Shown piece by piece: positions 45,809 to 54,447 of a stretch of 64,000 nt of DNA (the first letter of the stretch is position 1; each line of letters starts with the position of its first letter). Made by a program: the position numbers and the translations under genes. The notes under the pieces are model-generated. The model had not been told where the DNA came from. It ran no database searches and was given only the letters and a program-made list of their open reading frames with translations. The DNA comes from Pseudalkalibacillus sp. SCS-8 (lineage in GTDB: Bacteria; Bacillota; Bacilli; Bacillales; Fictibacillaceae): the NCBI RefSeq assembly GCF_040126055.1, contig NZ_CP143541.1, positions 3,410,001 to 3,474,000 on the forward strand, read 5' to 3'.

Positions 45809-47941
45809 TTATTGCGCTACGCGTTGTTCTTCTGTTCCTAATACAGATTTTTCAAGGATTTCAACGACATCAAGTGTTTGTACGTTGTCTTCCACTTCTT
45901 TCGCCTTCGTACCGTCACTGAGCATGGTGAGGCAGTACGGGCATCCGCTTCCGATCATCGTCGGACTTACCTCAAGCGCTTGTTCAGTACGCGCAACATT
46001 CACGCGGTGACCAGCGTCTTCTTCCATCCACATCATTCCGCCCCCTGCTCCACAGCACATGCCGTTTTGACGGTTACGATTCATTTCGACAACTTTGACG
46101 CCCGGAATCGCTTTCAAAATGTCACGTGGCGGTTCATACACTTCGTTGTAGCGTCCGAGGTAGCAGGAGTCATGATACGTAATCGTTTCATCGACTTCAT
46201 GCGACGGCTTCAAGCGGCCTTCACGGATCCAGTCCGCTAACAGCTCTGTATGGTGATAAACCTCAACGCCTTCAAGACCGAAGTCTGGATACTCATTTTT
46301 GAACGTGTTGTATGCGTGAGGGTCGATCGTAATGATTTTCTTCACATTGTGCTTCTCGAATAACTCGATATTTTTCGTCGCAATTTCCTGGAACAAGAAC
46401 TCATTACCGATACGACGTGGTGTATCACCTGAGTTTTTCTCCTTGTTACCGAGGATCGCAAACGTGATACCAGCAGTGTTCATCATGCGTGCCAGTGACA
46501 ACGCAATCTTTTGGCTTCGGTTGTCATAAGAGCCCATTGAACTTACCCAGAACAGGTACTCGAATTCTTCACCCGCTTTTTCGACTTCTTTTACAGTCGG
46601 GATGTGGACATCGTCGTGTCCGTCGCGCCAGTCTTCACGTTCCTTACGGCTCAGCCCCCAAGGATTACCTTGACGTTCAATATTCTGGATAGCGCGCTGA
46701 CCATCAGCATCCATCTTTCCTTCTGTCAGAACGAGATAACGACGCATGTCGATAATCTTGTCGACGTGTTCATTCATGACCGGACATTGATCTTCACAGT
46801 TCCGGCATGTTGTACACGCCCAGATTTCTTCTTCCGTAATGACATCGCCAATGAGGTCGATCGTATATTCGAATCCACGGTTTTCTTCCTCTACAGCAGC
46901 AGCCGTTTCGTCACGGCCAAATCCTTGTGCTGCTAACTGGTTTCCGTTTGTATCACTGAATGCTACAGCCGGTACCCAAGGTGTACGGGATGTAATTGCT
47001 GCACCTTTTTCCGTCAAGTGGTCACGGATTTTGATGATCAAGTCCATCGGTGACAGCATCTTTCCAGTACCAGTAGCTGGACACACATTTGTACAACGTC
47101 CACATTCGACACAAGCGTAAAGATCGACGAGCTGCTTCTGATTGAAGTCCTCAACTTTTCCGACACCGAAAGTTTCCTGTGTCTCATCTTCAAAATCAAT
47201 TGAAGCAAGTCTTCCAACCTTGTGCGTGCGCCCCAGGAAGACGTTGATCGGTCCAGCAATCAAGTGGGCGTGCTTGGATTGTGGTACGTAGACCAAGAAC
47301 GTAAGCAGGATCAACAAGTGAACCCACCAGGAAACGTAGAAAAGGACGGCAGCGCCGGTTTTCCCGACCCATCCGAATAAAAAGGCGATTGCACTTGCGA
47401 CTGGAGCCATCCCGCTCAATTCAAGATCATGCCAGATGATTTCCATTCCGTTCCCGAATAGGACGGAAAGCATCAAACCGCCGATGAACAAAAGGACAAG
47501 TCCTGCTTTAAATCCGCGCTTCAAACGGACAAGCTTCTCAATATAACGGCGATAAAAAGCCCAAATGACGGCTACCAGGATCATCAATGTGACAAGCTCC
47601 TGGAACAGGGTGAATCCTGGATAAAGCGGTCCAAGTGGTAGATGTGCTCCAGGCGAAAGACCTTTCACGATCATATCGATCGCACCGAATTGGACCATGA
47701 TGAATCCATAGAACATCATGACGTGGATGATTCCACTCTTTTTATCCTTCAGTAGCTTCTTCTGCCCGAAAACGTTGACGAGGATGGATTGGAAACGTTC
47801 CTTCATCGTATTGTCGAACTCGGCTTTTTTGCCGAGCTTGATGTACTCGTAACGTGTTTTAACAACGTATGCGAATAAATAAATTCCGTAAGCGGTTACA
47901 AAAATGAATGCAAGCCAGTTGATGATCAATAATGTGTTCAT
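45809..47941 (-). CDS. fadF: membrane Fe-S oxidoreductase FadF
   Basis: This 710-residue protein has a membrane N-terminal third (about five or six helices up to residue 220), two [4Fe-4S] motifs (CVECGRCTNVCP at 277-288 and CTTCRNCEDQCP near 385) and a C-terminal CCG-type cysteine region (CYLGRYNEV, CCGAGGGMM). It resembles heterodisulfide-reductase-like subunits and corresponds to ywjF of B. subtilis, thought to pass electrons from acyl-CoA dehydrogenases to the quinone pool. Its place upstream of two acyl-CoA dehydrogenases agrees. Confidence 0.93.
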   Translation of the reverse strand: MNTLLIINWLAFIFVTAYGIYLFAYVVKTRYEYIKLGKKAEFDNTMKERFQSILVNVFGQKKLLKDKKSGIIHVMMFYGFIMVQFGAIDMIVKGLSPGAHLPLGPLYPGFTLFQELVTLMILVAVIWAFYRRYIEKLVRLKRGFKAGLVLLFIGGLMLSVLFGNGMEIIWHDLELSGMAPVASAIAFLFGWVGKTGAAVLFYVSWWVHLLILLTFLVYVPQSKHAHLIAGPINVFLGRTHKVGRLASIDFEDETQETFGVGKVEDFNQKQLVDLYACVECGRCTNVCPATGTGKMLSPMDLIIKIRDHLTEKGAAITSRTPWVPAVAFSDTNGNQLAAQGFGRDETAAAVEEENRGFEYTIDLIGDVITEEEIWACTTCRNCEDQCPVMNEHVDKIIDMRRYLVLTEGKMDADGQRAIQNIERQGNPWGLSRKEREDWRDGHDDVHIPTVKEVEKAGEEFEYLFWVSSMGSYDNRSQKIALSLARMMNTAGITFAILGNKEKNSGDTPRRIGNEFLFQEIATKNIELFEKHNVKKIITIDPHAYNTFKNEYPDFGLEGVEVYHHTELLADWIREGRLKPSHEVDETITYHDSCYLGRYNEVYEPPRDILKAIPGVKVVEMNRNRQNGMCCGAGGGMMWMEEDAGHRVNVARTEQALEVSPTMIGSGCPYCLTMLSDGTKAKEVEDNVQTLDVVEILEKSVLGTEEQRVAQ

Positions 47942-48035
47942 TAATCGTCTGCCCCCCTCAGTTTTTCATGCAGTTCAATTTGCGGAAGAATTTCACTTGG
48001 ACTTCAATTCTGAATGAAACTAATTTTCTGACATT

Positions 48036-48068
48036 ATTATAGCATACTTTTTAATGAATGAGCATTCA
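48036..48068 (-). promoter_or_regulatory. fadF promoter with overlapping FadR-like palindrome
   Basis: An extended -10 TGCTATAAT (48036-48044) is followed upstream by the palindrome TGAATG-AG-CATTCA (48055-48068), which overlaps the -35 position. Half-sites TGAATG/CATTCA match those of the B. subtilis FadR operator, though the spacing is shorter. Confidence 0.6.
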
Positions 48069-48185
48069 GTCGATGATTTTTTTGGAAAATATTCCGTTAC
48101 CGTGGGTGAGTCATTTTTCCTAATCTTGATAGGAGTGACTTGAATTGGGAATAGTAAGAGGACTACACGTATTGGAGCGGTTTGA

Positions 48186-49382
48186 ATGAACGTGCTGATC
48201 ATACTCGCAATCATGACTGTCATCATTATCGTTTGGGCGTCCGTCGACTATATGCTGGGCCGAAAAAAACACCTGACAGCTACGAACAAATTGAAGCTTG
48301 ACCCAGAAAATGGCCAGTGGTCCTTTTACTCAGAAGGAACTAAATTTTTCAAGCAATATTTTGAGGACTTGAAATCTGCCGAGTCGTTCATTTATGTGCA
48401 ATTTTATATTGTACGAAACGATCCGCTTGGAAAGGAAATGTTTCAAATACTGAAGAAAAAGGCCTCTGATGGCGTAACCGTCTTTTTCGTCGTTGATGCG
48501 CTCGGCAGTCACAAGCTTCCTAAATCGGTCATTGAAAGCCTAGAAGAATCAGGGGTCAATGTGCTTGTCATCGAACGACCTAAATTTCCATACCTATTCT
48601 ATTCCTTCAACAGACGGAATCACCGGAAAATTTCAGTCATTGACGGGGATTTTGCCTATATCGGAGGCTTCAATGTAGGAGAAGAATACCTCGGAAAGGA
48701 TCCGAAATTAGGTCATTGGCGTGATTACCACTTAAGGCTTTCAGGTTCGGTTGTAAAACAGTTCTACGCTCTGATTGATTGGGAATTGAAGCAATCGACT
48801 GCTCAGACCTTTCATTTCGAATTCCCCCCTGTCGAGGAAAAGGGTAAGGAGAAGTTTACATTATTTGCGACCAACGGCGAGCATATGGAGAGCTTTTTCT
48901 TGTCAAAAATCAATGAAGCGAAGGAATCGATTTTCATCGGGACCCCCTATTTCATCCCTGGACGAAAAATCGTACAGGCCTTGAAAACAGCGTGCCAGAA
49001 CGGTATTAAAGTGAAGATCCTCATCCCGATGAGAGCAGATCATCCCTTCGTAAAAGAAGCAGCCATCCCCTTTCTTTTGCCCCTCTTACACGCTGGAGCA
49101 GAGGTATACCGGTATTATCCAGGCTTCTATCACGCAAAGGTATTCATGATCGACAAATCCTTCTGTGATCTCGGAACGGCCAATTTTGACAAAAGAAGCT
49201 TCCATTTGAACAATGAAGTGAATTGCCTGTTTACATCCCAGGAGTTGATTGACACGGTCTTGAAAGTGGTTGATTTCGATTTACAGCAGTCTGAACAGCT
49301 GCAATTGCCTGATTTAACTAAACGATCACTCTTAGAAAGGACAAAAGGCCTTTTTGCAATAACCATTTCAAAATTTTTGTAG
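48186..49382 (+). CDS. clsB: cardiolipin synthase / phospholipase D family
   Basis: This 398-residue enzyme has one N-terminal membrane helix (LIILAIMTVIIIVWASV) and two HKD motifs: HRKISVIDGD at 146 and HAKVFMIDKS at 316, with GTANFDKRS. It would join two phosphatidylglycerols to cardiolipin in the membrane. It has one membrane helix rather than the two of ClsA, like YwjE, and holds the same position next to fadF. GGAGCGG lies 5 nt before the ATG. Confidence 0.9.
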   Translation: MNVLIILAIMTVIIIVWASVDYMLGRKKHLTATNKLKLDPENGQWSFYSEGTKFFKQYFEDLKSAESFIYVQFYIVRNDPLGKEMFQILKKKASDGVTVFFVVDALGSHKLPKSVIESLEESGVNVLVIERPKFPYLFYSFNRRNHRKISVIDGDFAYIGGFNVGEEYLGKDPKLGHWRDYHLRLSGSVVKQFYALIDWELKQSTAQTFHFEFPPVEEKGKEKFTLFATNGEHMESFFLSKINEAKESIFIGTPYFIPGRKIVQALKTACQNGIKVKILIPMRADHPFVKEAAIPFLLPLLHAGAEVYRYYPGFYHAKVFMIDKSFCDLGTANFDKRSFHLNNEVNCLFTSQELIDTVLKVVDFDLQQSEQLQLPDLTKRSLLERTKGLFAITISKFL

Positions 49383-49541
49383 ACATCAAAAAGATCATGG
49401 ATCCCCCATCCTCCAACATGAATCCATGCCGTTTACAGAAGATTGCCATTACGTTACAATAGGATAAATGTTTCCTTAGTGCAAAAATAATGCAATTAAC
49501 TAATAAAACGGCGCTCGGAAAAAAGGAGGAGGATATCATTT

Positions 49542-50174
49542 ATGCTCAAGCTCTTGCATGAATCAATTCCATGGAGTAGTAAAATCAGCTTGCTGACATT
49601 CGGTTTAGCCATCATTTTCTCAATTGCTTCAACCCTTTTTCGCAGTGGATCCAGTCTTCTGGTCAGCTTATTCGTCGTCCTTTTGTTCATCTTGATCGGA
49701 ATTATTGGAGATACGATCGGATTAGCAGCTGCAACATCGAAAGAGGTACACTTCCATGCAATGGCTTCCAAAAAAGTAAAAGGGGCGAAGGAAGCGGCAT
49801 ACATCTCGAAAAATGCTCCTGTATTTTCAAGTTTCTTCAATGATGTTGTCGGTGATATTGCAGGAATTGTCAGTGGAGCTGCTTCTACTGCTGTAGTTTT
49901 TCAGGCTGCGAAAATAATCAATACAACGCAAGGTTCTTTTTTGTTTATTGTGATTACTGTTTTACTTACCAGTGTCATTGCGGCATTAACCGTCGGAGGA
50001 AAAGCCATTTGTAAAACCATAGCCATTTACCAATCAACCAACATCATCATTTTTACGGGAAAATGCATCTATTACTGTAAACCAGTGATAAGAATGTTCA
50101 TGTTTCAGCGACCTACTAAGAAAGCTTATTCCAGCTATGATAAAACCCATAATGTAATCGCAAAAGATCTATAG
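49542..50174 (+). CDS. membrane protein, CorB/CNNM-like N-terminal domain
   Basis: This 210-residue protein has four hydrophobic segments (about 13-32, 38-58, 95-120, 128-150). The stretch FHAMASKKVKGAKEAAYISK with FNDVVGDIAGIVSGA resembles membrane proteins annotated as Mg2+/Co2+ transporter CorB-like in Firmicutes; no CBS or CorC domain follows. Function is uncertain. The start has AAGGAGGAGG upstream. Confidence 0.65.
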   Translation: MLKLLHESIPWSSKISLLTFGLAIIFSIASTLFRSGSSLLVSLFVVLLFILIGIIGDTIGLAAATSKEVHFHAMASKKVKGAKEAAYISKNAPVFSSFFNDVVGDIAGIVSGAASTAVVFQAAKIINTTQGSFLFIVITVLLTSVIAALTVGGKAICKTIAIYQSTNIIIFTGKCIYYCKPVIRMFMFQRPTKKAYSSYDKTHNVIAKDL

Positions 50175-50206
50175 AGTAAAAGGGGTTACTTTTTACATAG
50201 CTGACA

Positions 50207-50241
50207 CAAAAAACAAACGACAGCCCGAGGCTGTCGTTTGT
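50207..50241. terminator. strong intrinsic terminator, mainly minus strand
   Basis: ACAAACGACAGC/GCTGTCGTTTGT perfect 12-bp stem; TTTTTT follows on the minus strand. It separates convergent genes and may serve both. Confidence 0.9.
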
Positions 50242-50244
50242 GAT

Positions 50245-50715
50245 TTATGCGGAAATTTTCGATTGGTTCGGTACATACTTCGGTACAGACCCTTTGACGA
50301 CGACCGTACCCGCTACTACGTCGTGAAGACTCTTGCGATCGGTCCGTAATACCATCATTCCGCAGCTTAAGAGCAGCAGACCTCCGAAAGAAATGACATA
50401 GAAGAACGGAACAACGGCGTAACGTAAAAACATGCAAAAATAACCCGGCGGATTTCCTTTGCGCATTTCAATGCGGATACCAGCCATCCACTTCCCGATC
50501 GTATATCCTCTCGTTATGACCGGAATGACCAACCAATAAATCGCCTCAAGCAAAATCGTAATCCAGTCTCCTCGCCAATTCCCTACAACGAGGAAGCTGA
50601 TGACACTGAGTGGAGCTGTGATGACAAGGAGATCAACAATGACAGCAAGGATCCGCTGCCAAACTGATGCGTAAACATGAACATTCGGACGTTGATTATT
50701 CCTGACCTCGCCCAA
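50245..50715 (-). CDS. RDD family membrane protein
   Basis: This 156-residue protein has the RDD layout: an R-D pair in ASVWQRILAVIVDLLV (residues 16-31), further hydrophobic segments, GYTIGKWMAGIRI near 70, and the terminal DRKSLHDVVAGTVVV. RDD proteins are membrane proteins of mostly unknown role, some linked to ion transport or stress. The terminator at 50207-50241 follows its stop. Confidence 0.85.
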   Translation of the reverse strand: MGEVRNNQRPNVHVYASVWQRILAVIVDLLVITAPLSVISFLVVGNWRGDWITILLEAIYWLVIPVITRGYTIGKWMAGIRIEMRKGNPPGYFCMFLRYAVVPFFYVISFGGLLLLSCGMMVLRTDRKSLHDVVAGTVVVKGSVPKYVPNQSKISA

Positions 50716-50774
50716 GAGCCTCTCCTCCTAAACAATAGCTTGTATAAAACTACTGTATGCACGAGCCGCTTCTT

Positions 50775-51554
50775 TTATTTCGTTGTTTTGTTCACACCAT
50801 TCTGGATGAATGTATCCACGATTTGATTGAACACATGCCACTCTCTGATCGGTACTTCATGGAAAGCATGTCGGACAATTGCAATCCGTGAATTGTGCAC
50901 CAACGTTTCATAATCCTTCACATGAACCTTGATATGCTTTGCATTCTGCCCATAAATGACTAAAGTCGGTGGTTGGATGGAAGGTAGAAGGTGATAGCAG
51001 GAGTATGTGTAGGAAGCGTCATAGAAGTCATACCAATTCTGCGTATTTGTTCTACTTACGGTTTTCCACAGCCTGTCCCGATCTTCCTGCTTGATTCCGT
51101 GACTTGTGGTAAGAATTTTTCCAAGCAGATGAGGCGAGTGCTTAAGTATCTTCATACCGAGCAGGAATTCAGCCTTCAGGAAAGGATTGACCACACGCGG
51201 GAAGCCTCCGCTTAAGATTAGACCAGCCGTACGTTCGGGATACGTCAGCGCAAATTCCTGAGCGACCGAACCACCTGCCGAATAACCACAAATGACAGCT
51301 TTGTCGATATCAAGTGCATCGAGGACAGCGAGAAGCTCCTCAGACAAAAGCTTGATGGTCACAGGTTCATCGATCCCCTCGCTGTCCCCATGGCCGCACA
51401 TATCGTACCGGATCACCCTGTAATGCTCCGTTAAATGATCCTGATAATGAAAGACTTCTTTCCCGAGGCCTGGTGGATGCAGGAATATGACCGGCATCCC
51501 TTCTCCTTTATCGCTGATACTCAGTTGACGGTTATGTACATGCACCATGTCCAA
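50775..51554 (-). CDS. alpha/beta hydrolase
   Basis: This 259-residue enzyme has the alpha/beta hydrolase core: HPPGLG oxyanion loop near 26, nucleophile Ser92 in GYSAGGS, an acid in the LVIYGQNAKHIKV region and a C-terminal His in RHAFHEVPI. The substrate is unknown. A TTG start at 51552-51554, 8 nt after GGAGG, is chosen; an ATG two codons on is possible. It follows the xapX-type gene by 13 bp, so the two are cotranscribed. Confidence 0.85.
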   Translation of the reverse strand: MDMVHVHNRQLSISDKGEGMPVIFLHPPGLGKEVFHYQDHLTEHYRVIRYDMCGHGDSEGIDEPVTIKLLSEELLAVLDALDIDKAVICGYSAGGSVAQEFALTYPERTAGLILSGGFPRVVNPFLKAEFLLGMKILKHSPHLLGKILTTSHGIKQEDRDRLWKTVSRTNTQNWYDFYDASYTYSCYHLLPSIQPPTLVIYGQNAKHIKVHVKDYETLVHNSRIAIVRHAFHEVPIREWHVFNQIVDTFIQNGVNKTTK

Positions 51555-51567
51555 ATAGGGTGCCTCC

Positions 51568-51741
51568 TTAAGTGTTCATGATATAAGGCAATACTGAGAT
51601 GACAAATTTATACCCAAGATAGATTCCAACGATTCCGAGAATTCCCGAAAGAGCTGGTGGTGCAGGAATCGGAAGCTTAAAGAGCGCGAACACGACTCCG
51701 ACGATGAATCCAGATAAAATTGATAACACTGCAATTTTCAT
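51568..51741 (-). CDS. XapX domain (DUF1427) small membrane protein
   Basis: This 57-residue protein starts MKIAVLSILSGFIVGVVFAL and has two membrane helices around the conserved FKLPIPAPPALSGILGIVG loop typical of the XapX family. The function is unknown; members are often near transporters or hydrolases. The ATG at 51739-51741 has TGGAGG 9 nt upstream. It is too short to be found by length alone, but the ribosome site and family motif are clear. Confidence 0.85.
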   Translation of the reverse strand: MKIAVLSILSGFIVGVVFALFKLPIPAPPALSGILGIVGIYLGYKFVISVLPYIMNT

Positions 51742-51779
51742 AGTTGTTTTCCTCCATTTATTTCAGATTGGCTCATTGA

Positions 51780-52150
51780 AATGCCTTTTATTTGTCTCCA
51801 TTTAGCGGTTTTTGCATTTTCAGGGTTGAAACACCCTTTATTTACCCTCATTTTGGAGTTTTTGCGTTTTCAGGGCATTGAAACACCGCTTCTTTACCCT
51901 TATTTTGCGGTTTTTGCGTTTTCAGGGCATTGAAACACCTTTTCTTTACCCTCATTTTGCGGTTTTTGCGTTTTCAGGGCATTGAAACACCTTTTCTTTA
52001 CCCTCATTCTGCGGTTTTTGCGTTTTCAGGGCATTGAAACACCTTTTCTTTACCCTCATTTTGCGGTTTTCGCATTTTCAGAGCATTGAAACACCTTTTC
52101 TTCCCTCATTTTGCGGTTTTCGCATTTTCAGGGCATTGAAACACCACTTC
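51780..52150. repeat. 52-bp tandem array, 7 units
   Basis: CAGGGCATTG recurs at 51871, 51923, 51975 and 52027 with exact 52-bp steps, with variant units at 51821, 52079 and 52129. Each unit has GCGTTTTCAGGG or GCATTTTCAGGG, and AGGG/CCCT arms. It fills the gap between the argS terminator and the xapX-type gene. Confidence 0.95.
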
Positions 52151-52187
52151 ACGTTCCCCATTCCCTAAATCTACAAAAGTTCAATGC

Positions 52188-52230
52188 AAAAAAACAATGC
52201 TCTCTGCACTAGTATGACAGAGAGCATTTA
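52188..52230 (-). terminator. intrinsic terminator of argS
   Basis: AATGCTCTCTG/CAGAGAGCATT stem followed by seven T on the minus strand. Confidence 0.92.
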
Positions 52231-52244
52231 AAAATATGTTCCGA

Positions 52245-53915
52245 TTACATTTTTTCAGGAGCGGAAACCCCGATGAGTTTCGTTCCGTTCTTCAATGTTT
52301 GCTGGACAGCTTTCATCAATGCATATCGTGCCTTGCTTTGTTCAGGATGCTCGTCGTCAAGGACGCGCTCTGCGTTGTAAAAGCTGTGGAGAGCTGATGC
52401 TAGCTCAAACAGATAATTCGTCATCCGATGCGTCGACAGGGTCAACGCTGCGTCGGCTACCGCTTCAGGGAATTCTCCCAGCTTTTTCAACAGATCGTAT
52501 TCTTTTTCAGATTTGATATAGGATAGATCGACATCTTCCTCGATCGAATAGCCTTTCTCTTCCCCTTGACGGAGCATGCTGCATACGCGGGCATGCGCAT
52601 ATTGGATGTAGTAGACCGGATTTTCATTGGAACGGGAGACTGCAAGATCCATGTCGAAATCCAGATGAGAGTCTGAGCTTCGCATTGCGAAGAAGTACCG
52701 CATCGCATCAACGCCGACTTCATCCATCAAATCGCGGAGTGTGACGGCTTTCCCCGTACGCTTACTCATCTTCACCTTTTCACCGTTTTGGAAAAGGCTG
52801 ACGAGCTGGATGATTTGGATCTCCAACTGATCGCGCTCATACCCCATCGCTTCGACGGCCGCTTTCATACGTGGGATGTATCCATGATGGTCCGCTCCCC
52901 AAATGTTGATCAAGGTTTCGAAGCCACGCTGGAACTTGTCAAAATGGTACGCAATATCCGGTGTCAAATACGTGTACGTCCCATCATTTTTGATTAGAAC
53001 ACGATCCTTGTCATCACCGAAATCAGTCGTTCTAAACCATGTGGCGCCATCTTTTTCGTAAGTGACTCCTTTTTCGTGAAGCATCTCTAACGCTCGATCG
53101 ATTTTCCCTGATGTATAAAGAGAGGTCTCTGAGAACCATTCATCAAAGTCAACACGGAACGCTGCGAGATCCTTCTTGATTTTTTCAAGCTCTTTCTCTA
53201 GACCGTATTCACGGAAAAAGTTCAGTCGTTCCTCCTGGTTATAGGAAACGTACTTGTCCCCATCCTTCTCCACCACTTCTTGGGCGAAGCCGATGATGTC
53301 TTTACCATAATAGCCATCCTCCGGCATTTCTGCTTCTTTCCCTAAGGCTTGGAGATAACGGGCTTCTAGAGATAACGCGAGGTTATGGATCTGATTTCCG
53401 GCATCATTGATGTAGTATTCTCGAGAAACGTCGAAACCAGCTTTTTCGAGTAGATTGCATAATGTATCACCGACAGCTGCACCTCGAGCATGACCGAGAT
53501 GGAGGCTTCCTGTCGGGTTCGCTGAGACAAACTCGATCTGGATCTTCTTCTGTTTCCCAACATCTGAGGAACCATAATCATCACCTTCCTCAATGATGGC
53601 AGGAATCAATTGAGTCAGATACTGGTTATCAAAATAGAAATTGATGAATCCTGGTCCAGCTACTTCGATCTTATCAATTGAAGCCTTGGAACGATCGAAA
53701 TGGGCGACCATTTCATCAGCAATTTGACGAGGTGCTTTTTTCGCAATACGAGCAAGCTGCATTGCCATATTCGTCGCAAAGTCCCCATGGTCTTTGTTCT
53801 TCGGAAGCTCAAGGATCACTTCTGGAATTTCTTCTTTTGAAGCGAGCCCAGCTTTGACGACGGATTCTACAATTTCATCTTTCAATCGTTCTTTTACCTG
53901 TTCAACGATATTCAT
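52245..53915 (-). CDS. argS: arginyl-tRNA synthetase
   Basis: This 556-residue class I synthetase charges tRNA-Arg. The HIGH-type motif is HLGHARG at 139-145 and KMSKRTGKA lies near 375; the C-terminal anticodon-binding DALR domain ends in the GVSAPEKM region. The ATG at 53913-53915 overlaps the ywiB stop (ATGA) and has AGGGG upstream. The reading frame extends to 54026 but those residues overlap ywiB. Confidence 0.97.
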   Translation of the reverse strand: MNIVEQVKERLKDEIVESVVKAGLASKEEIPEVILELPKNKDHGDFATNMAMQLARIAKKAPRQIADEMVAHFDRSKASIDKIEVAGPGFINFYFDNQYLTQLIPAIIEEGDDYGSSDVGKQKKIQIEFVSANPTGSLHLGHARGAAVGDTLCNLLEKAGFDVSREYYINDAGNQIHNLALSLEARYLQALGKEAEMPEDGYYGKDIIGFAQEVVEKDGDKYVSYNQEERLNFFREYGLEKELEKIKKDLAAFRVDFDEWFSETSLYTSGKIDRALEMLHEKGVTYEKDGATWFRTTDFGDDKDRVLIKNDGTYTYLTPDIAYHFDKFQRGFETLINIWGADHHGYIPRMKAAVEAMGYERDQLEIQIIQLVSLFQNGEKVKMSKRTGKAVTLRDLMDEVGVDAMRYFFAMRSSDSHLDFDMDLAVSRSNENPVYYIQYAHARVCSMLRQGEEKGYSIEEDVDLSYIKSEKEYDLLKKLGEFPEAVADAALTLSTHRMTNYLFELASALHSFYNAERVLDDEHPEQSKARYALMKAVQQTLKNGTKLIGVSAPEKM

Positions 53916-54349
53916 AATTCTTCCCCTCTCAGCGTGATTGCCAATTCGTGATACCCCGCCTCTTCTCCCTGGAAAAGGACGCGATAGTTTAATGTAAGAT
54001 GGCCTTCTTGCTCCAATTCGTGCCATTCAAAGTCAATGGAATCTGTCTTCGTTGCAATTTGGATCGGACCATAAGGACTTTCATACGTTCCTTCTTTTAA
54101 GCCCCCAGGCGTGAACCGTTGTTTCATCGAAACGGCTCCGCTCCTAATAATTGTAATATCTTCATCTTTGATTTTTATCGTCGTATTCACATTGTCGTTT
54201 TCATTCAGGACTTCATCGTAACGGAGGTACACAGCGTCCGACTTCCTGTAGAGCGTTCCATCAGAAGATAGCTTTGTTTCTTCTTCTTCACCTGAATCGG
54301 TCACTTTCGTATGTAGCATTACTTTTACAGGGATTGGTGTCGCGTCCAC
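53912..54349 (-). CDS. ywiB: YwiB family (DUF1934) protein
   Basis: This beta-rich protein of about 145 residues is the conserved DUF1934 product found upstream of argS in Bacillus; its function is unknown. [14 protein letters not shown] near the start and [15 protein letters not shown] near 75 are conserved features. I start it at GTG 54347-54349 after AAGGAAG; the frame runs to 54385 and the exact start is uncertain. Confidence 0.8.
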   Translation of the reverse strand: MDATPIPVKVMLHTKVTDSGEEEETKLSSDGTLYRKSDAVYLRYDEVLNENDNVNTTIKIKDEDITIIRSGAVSMKQRFTPGGLKEGTYESPYGPIQIATKTDSIDFEWHELEQEGHLTLNYRVLFQGEEAGYHELAITLRGEEL

Positions 54350-54390
54350 TCTGCTCACTTCCTTCACTATCATTAACTTACACATTATAT

Positions 54391-54425
54391 AAAAAAAGCG
54401 GTGCCTGTTTCAAGGTGCACCACTG
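54391..54425 (-). terminator. intrinsic terminator of the second kinase
   Basis: AGTGGTGC/GCACCGCT stem with one G-U pair followed by seven T on the minus strand. Confidence 0.8.
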
Positions 54426-54447
54426 TATTGAGAGTCGGGAATATTTT

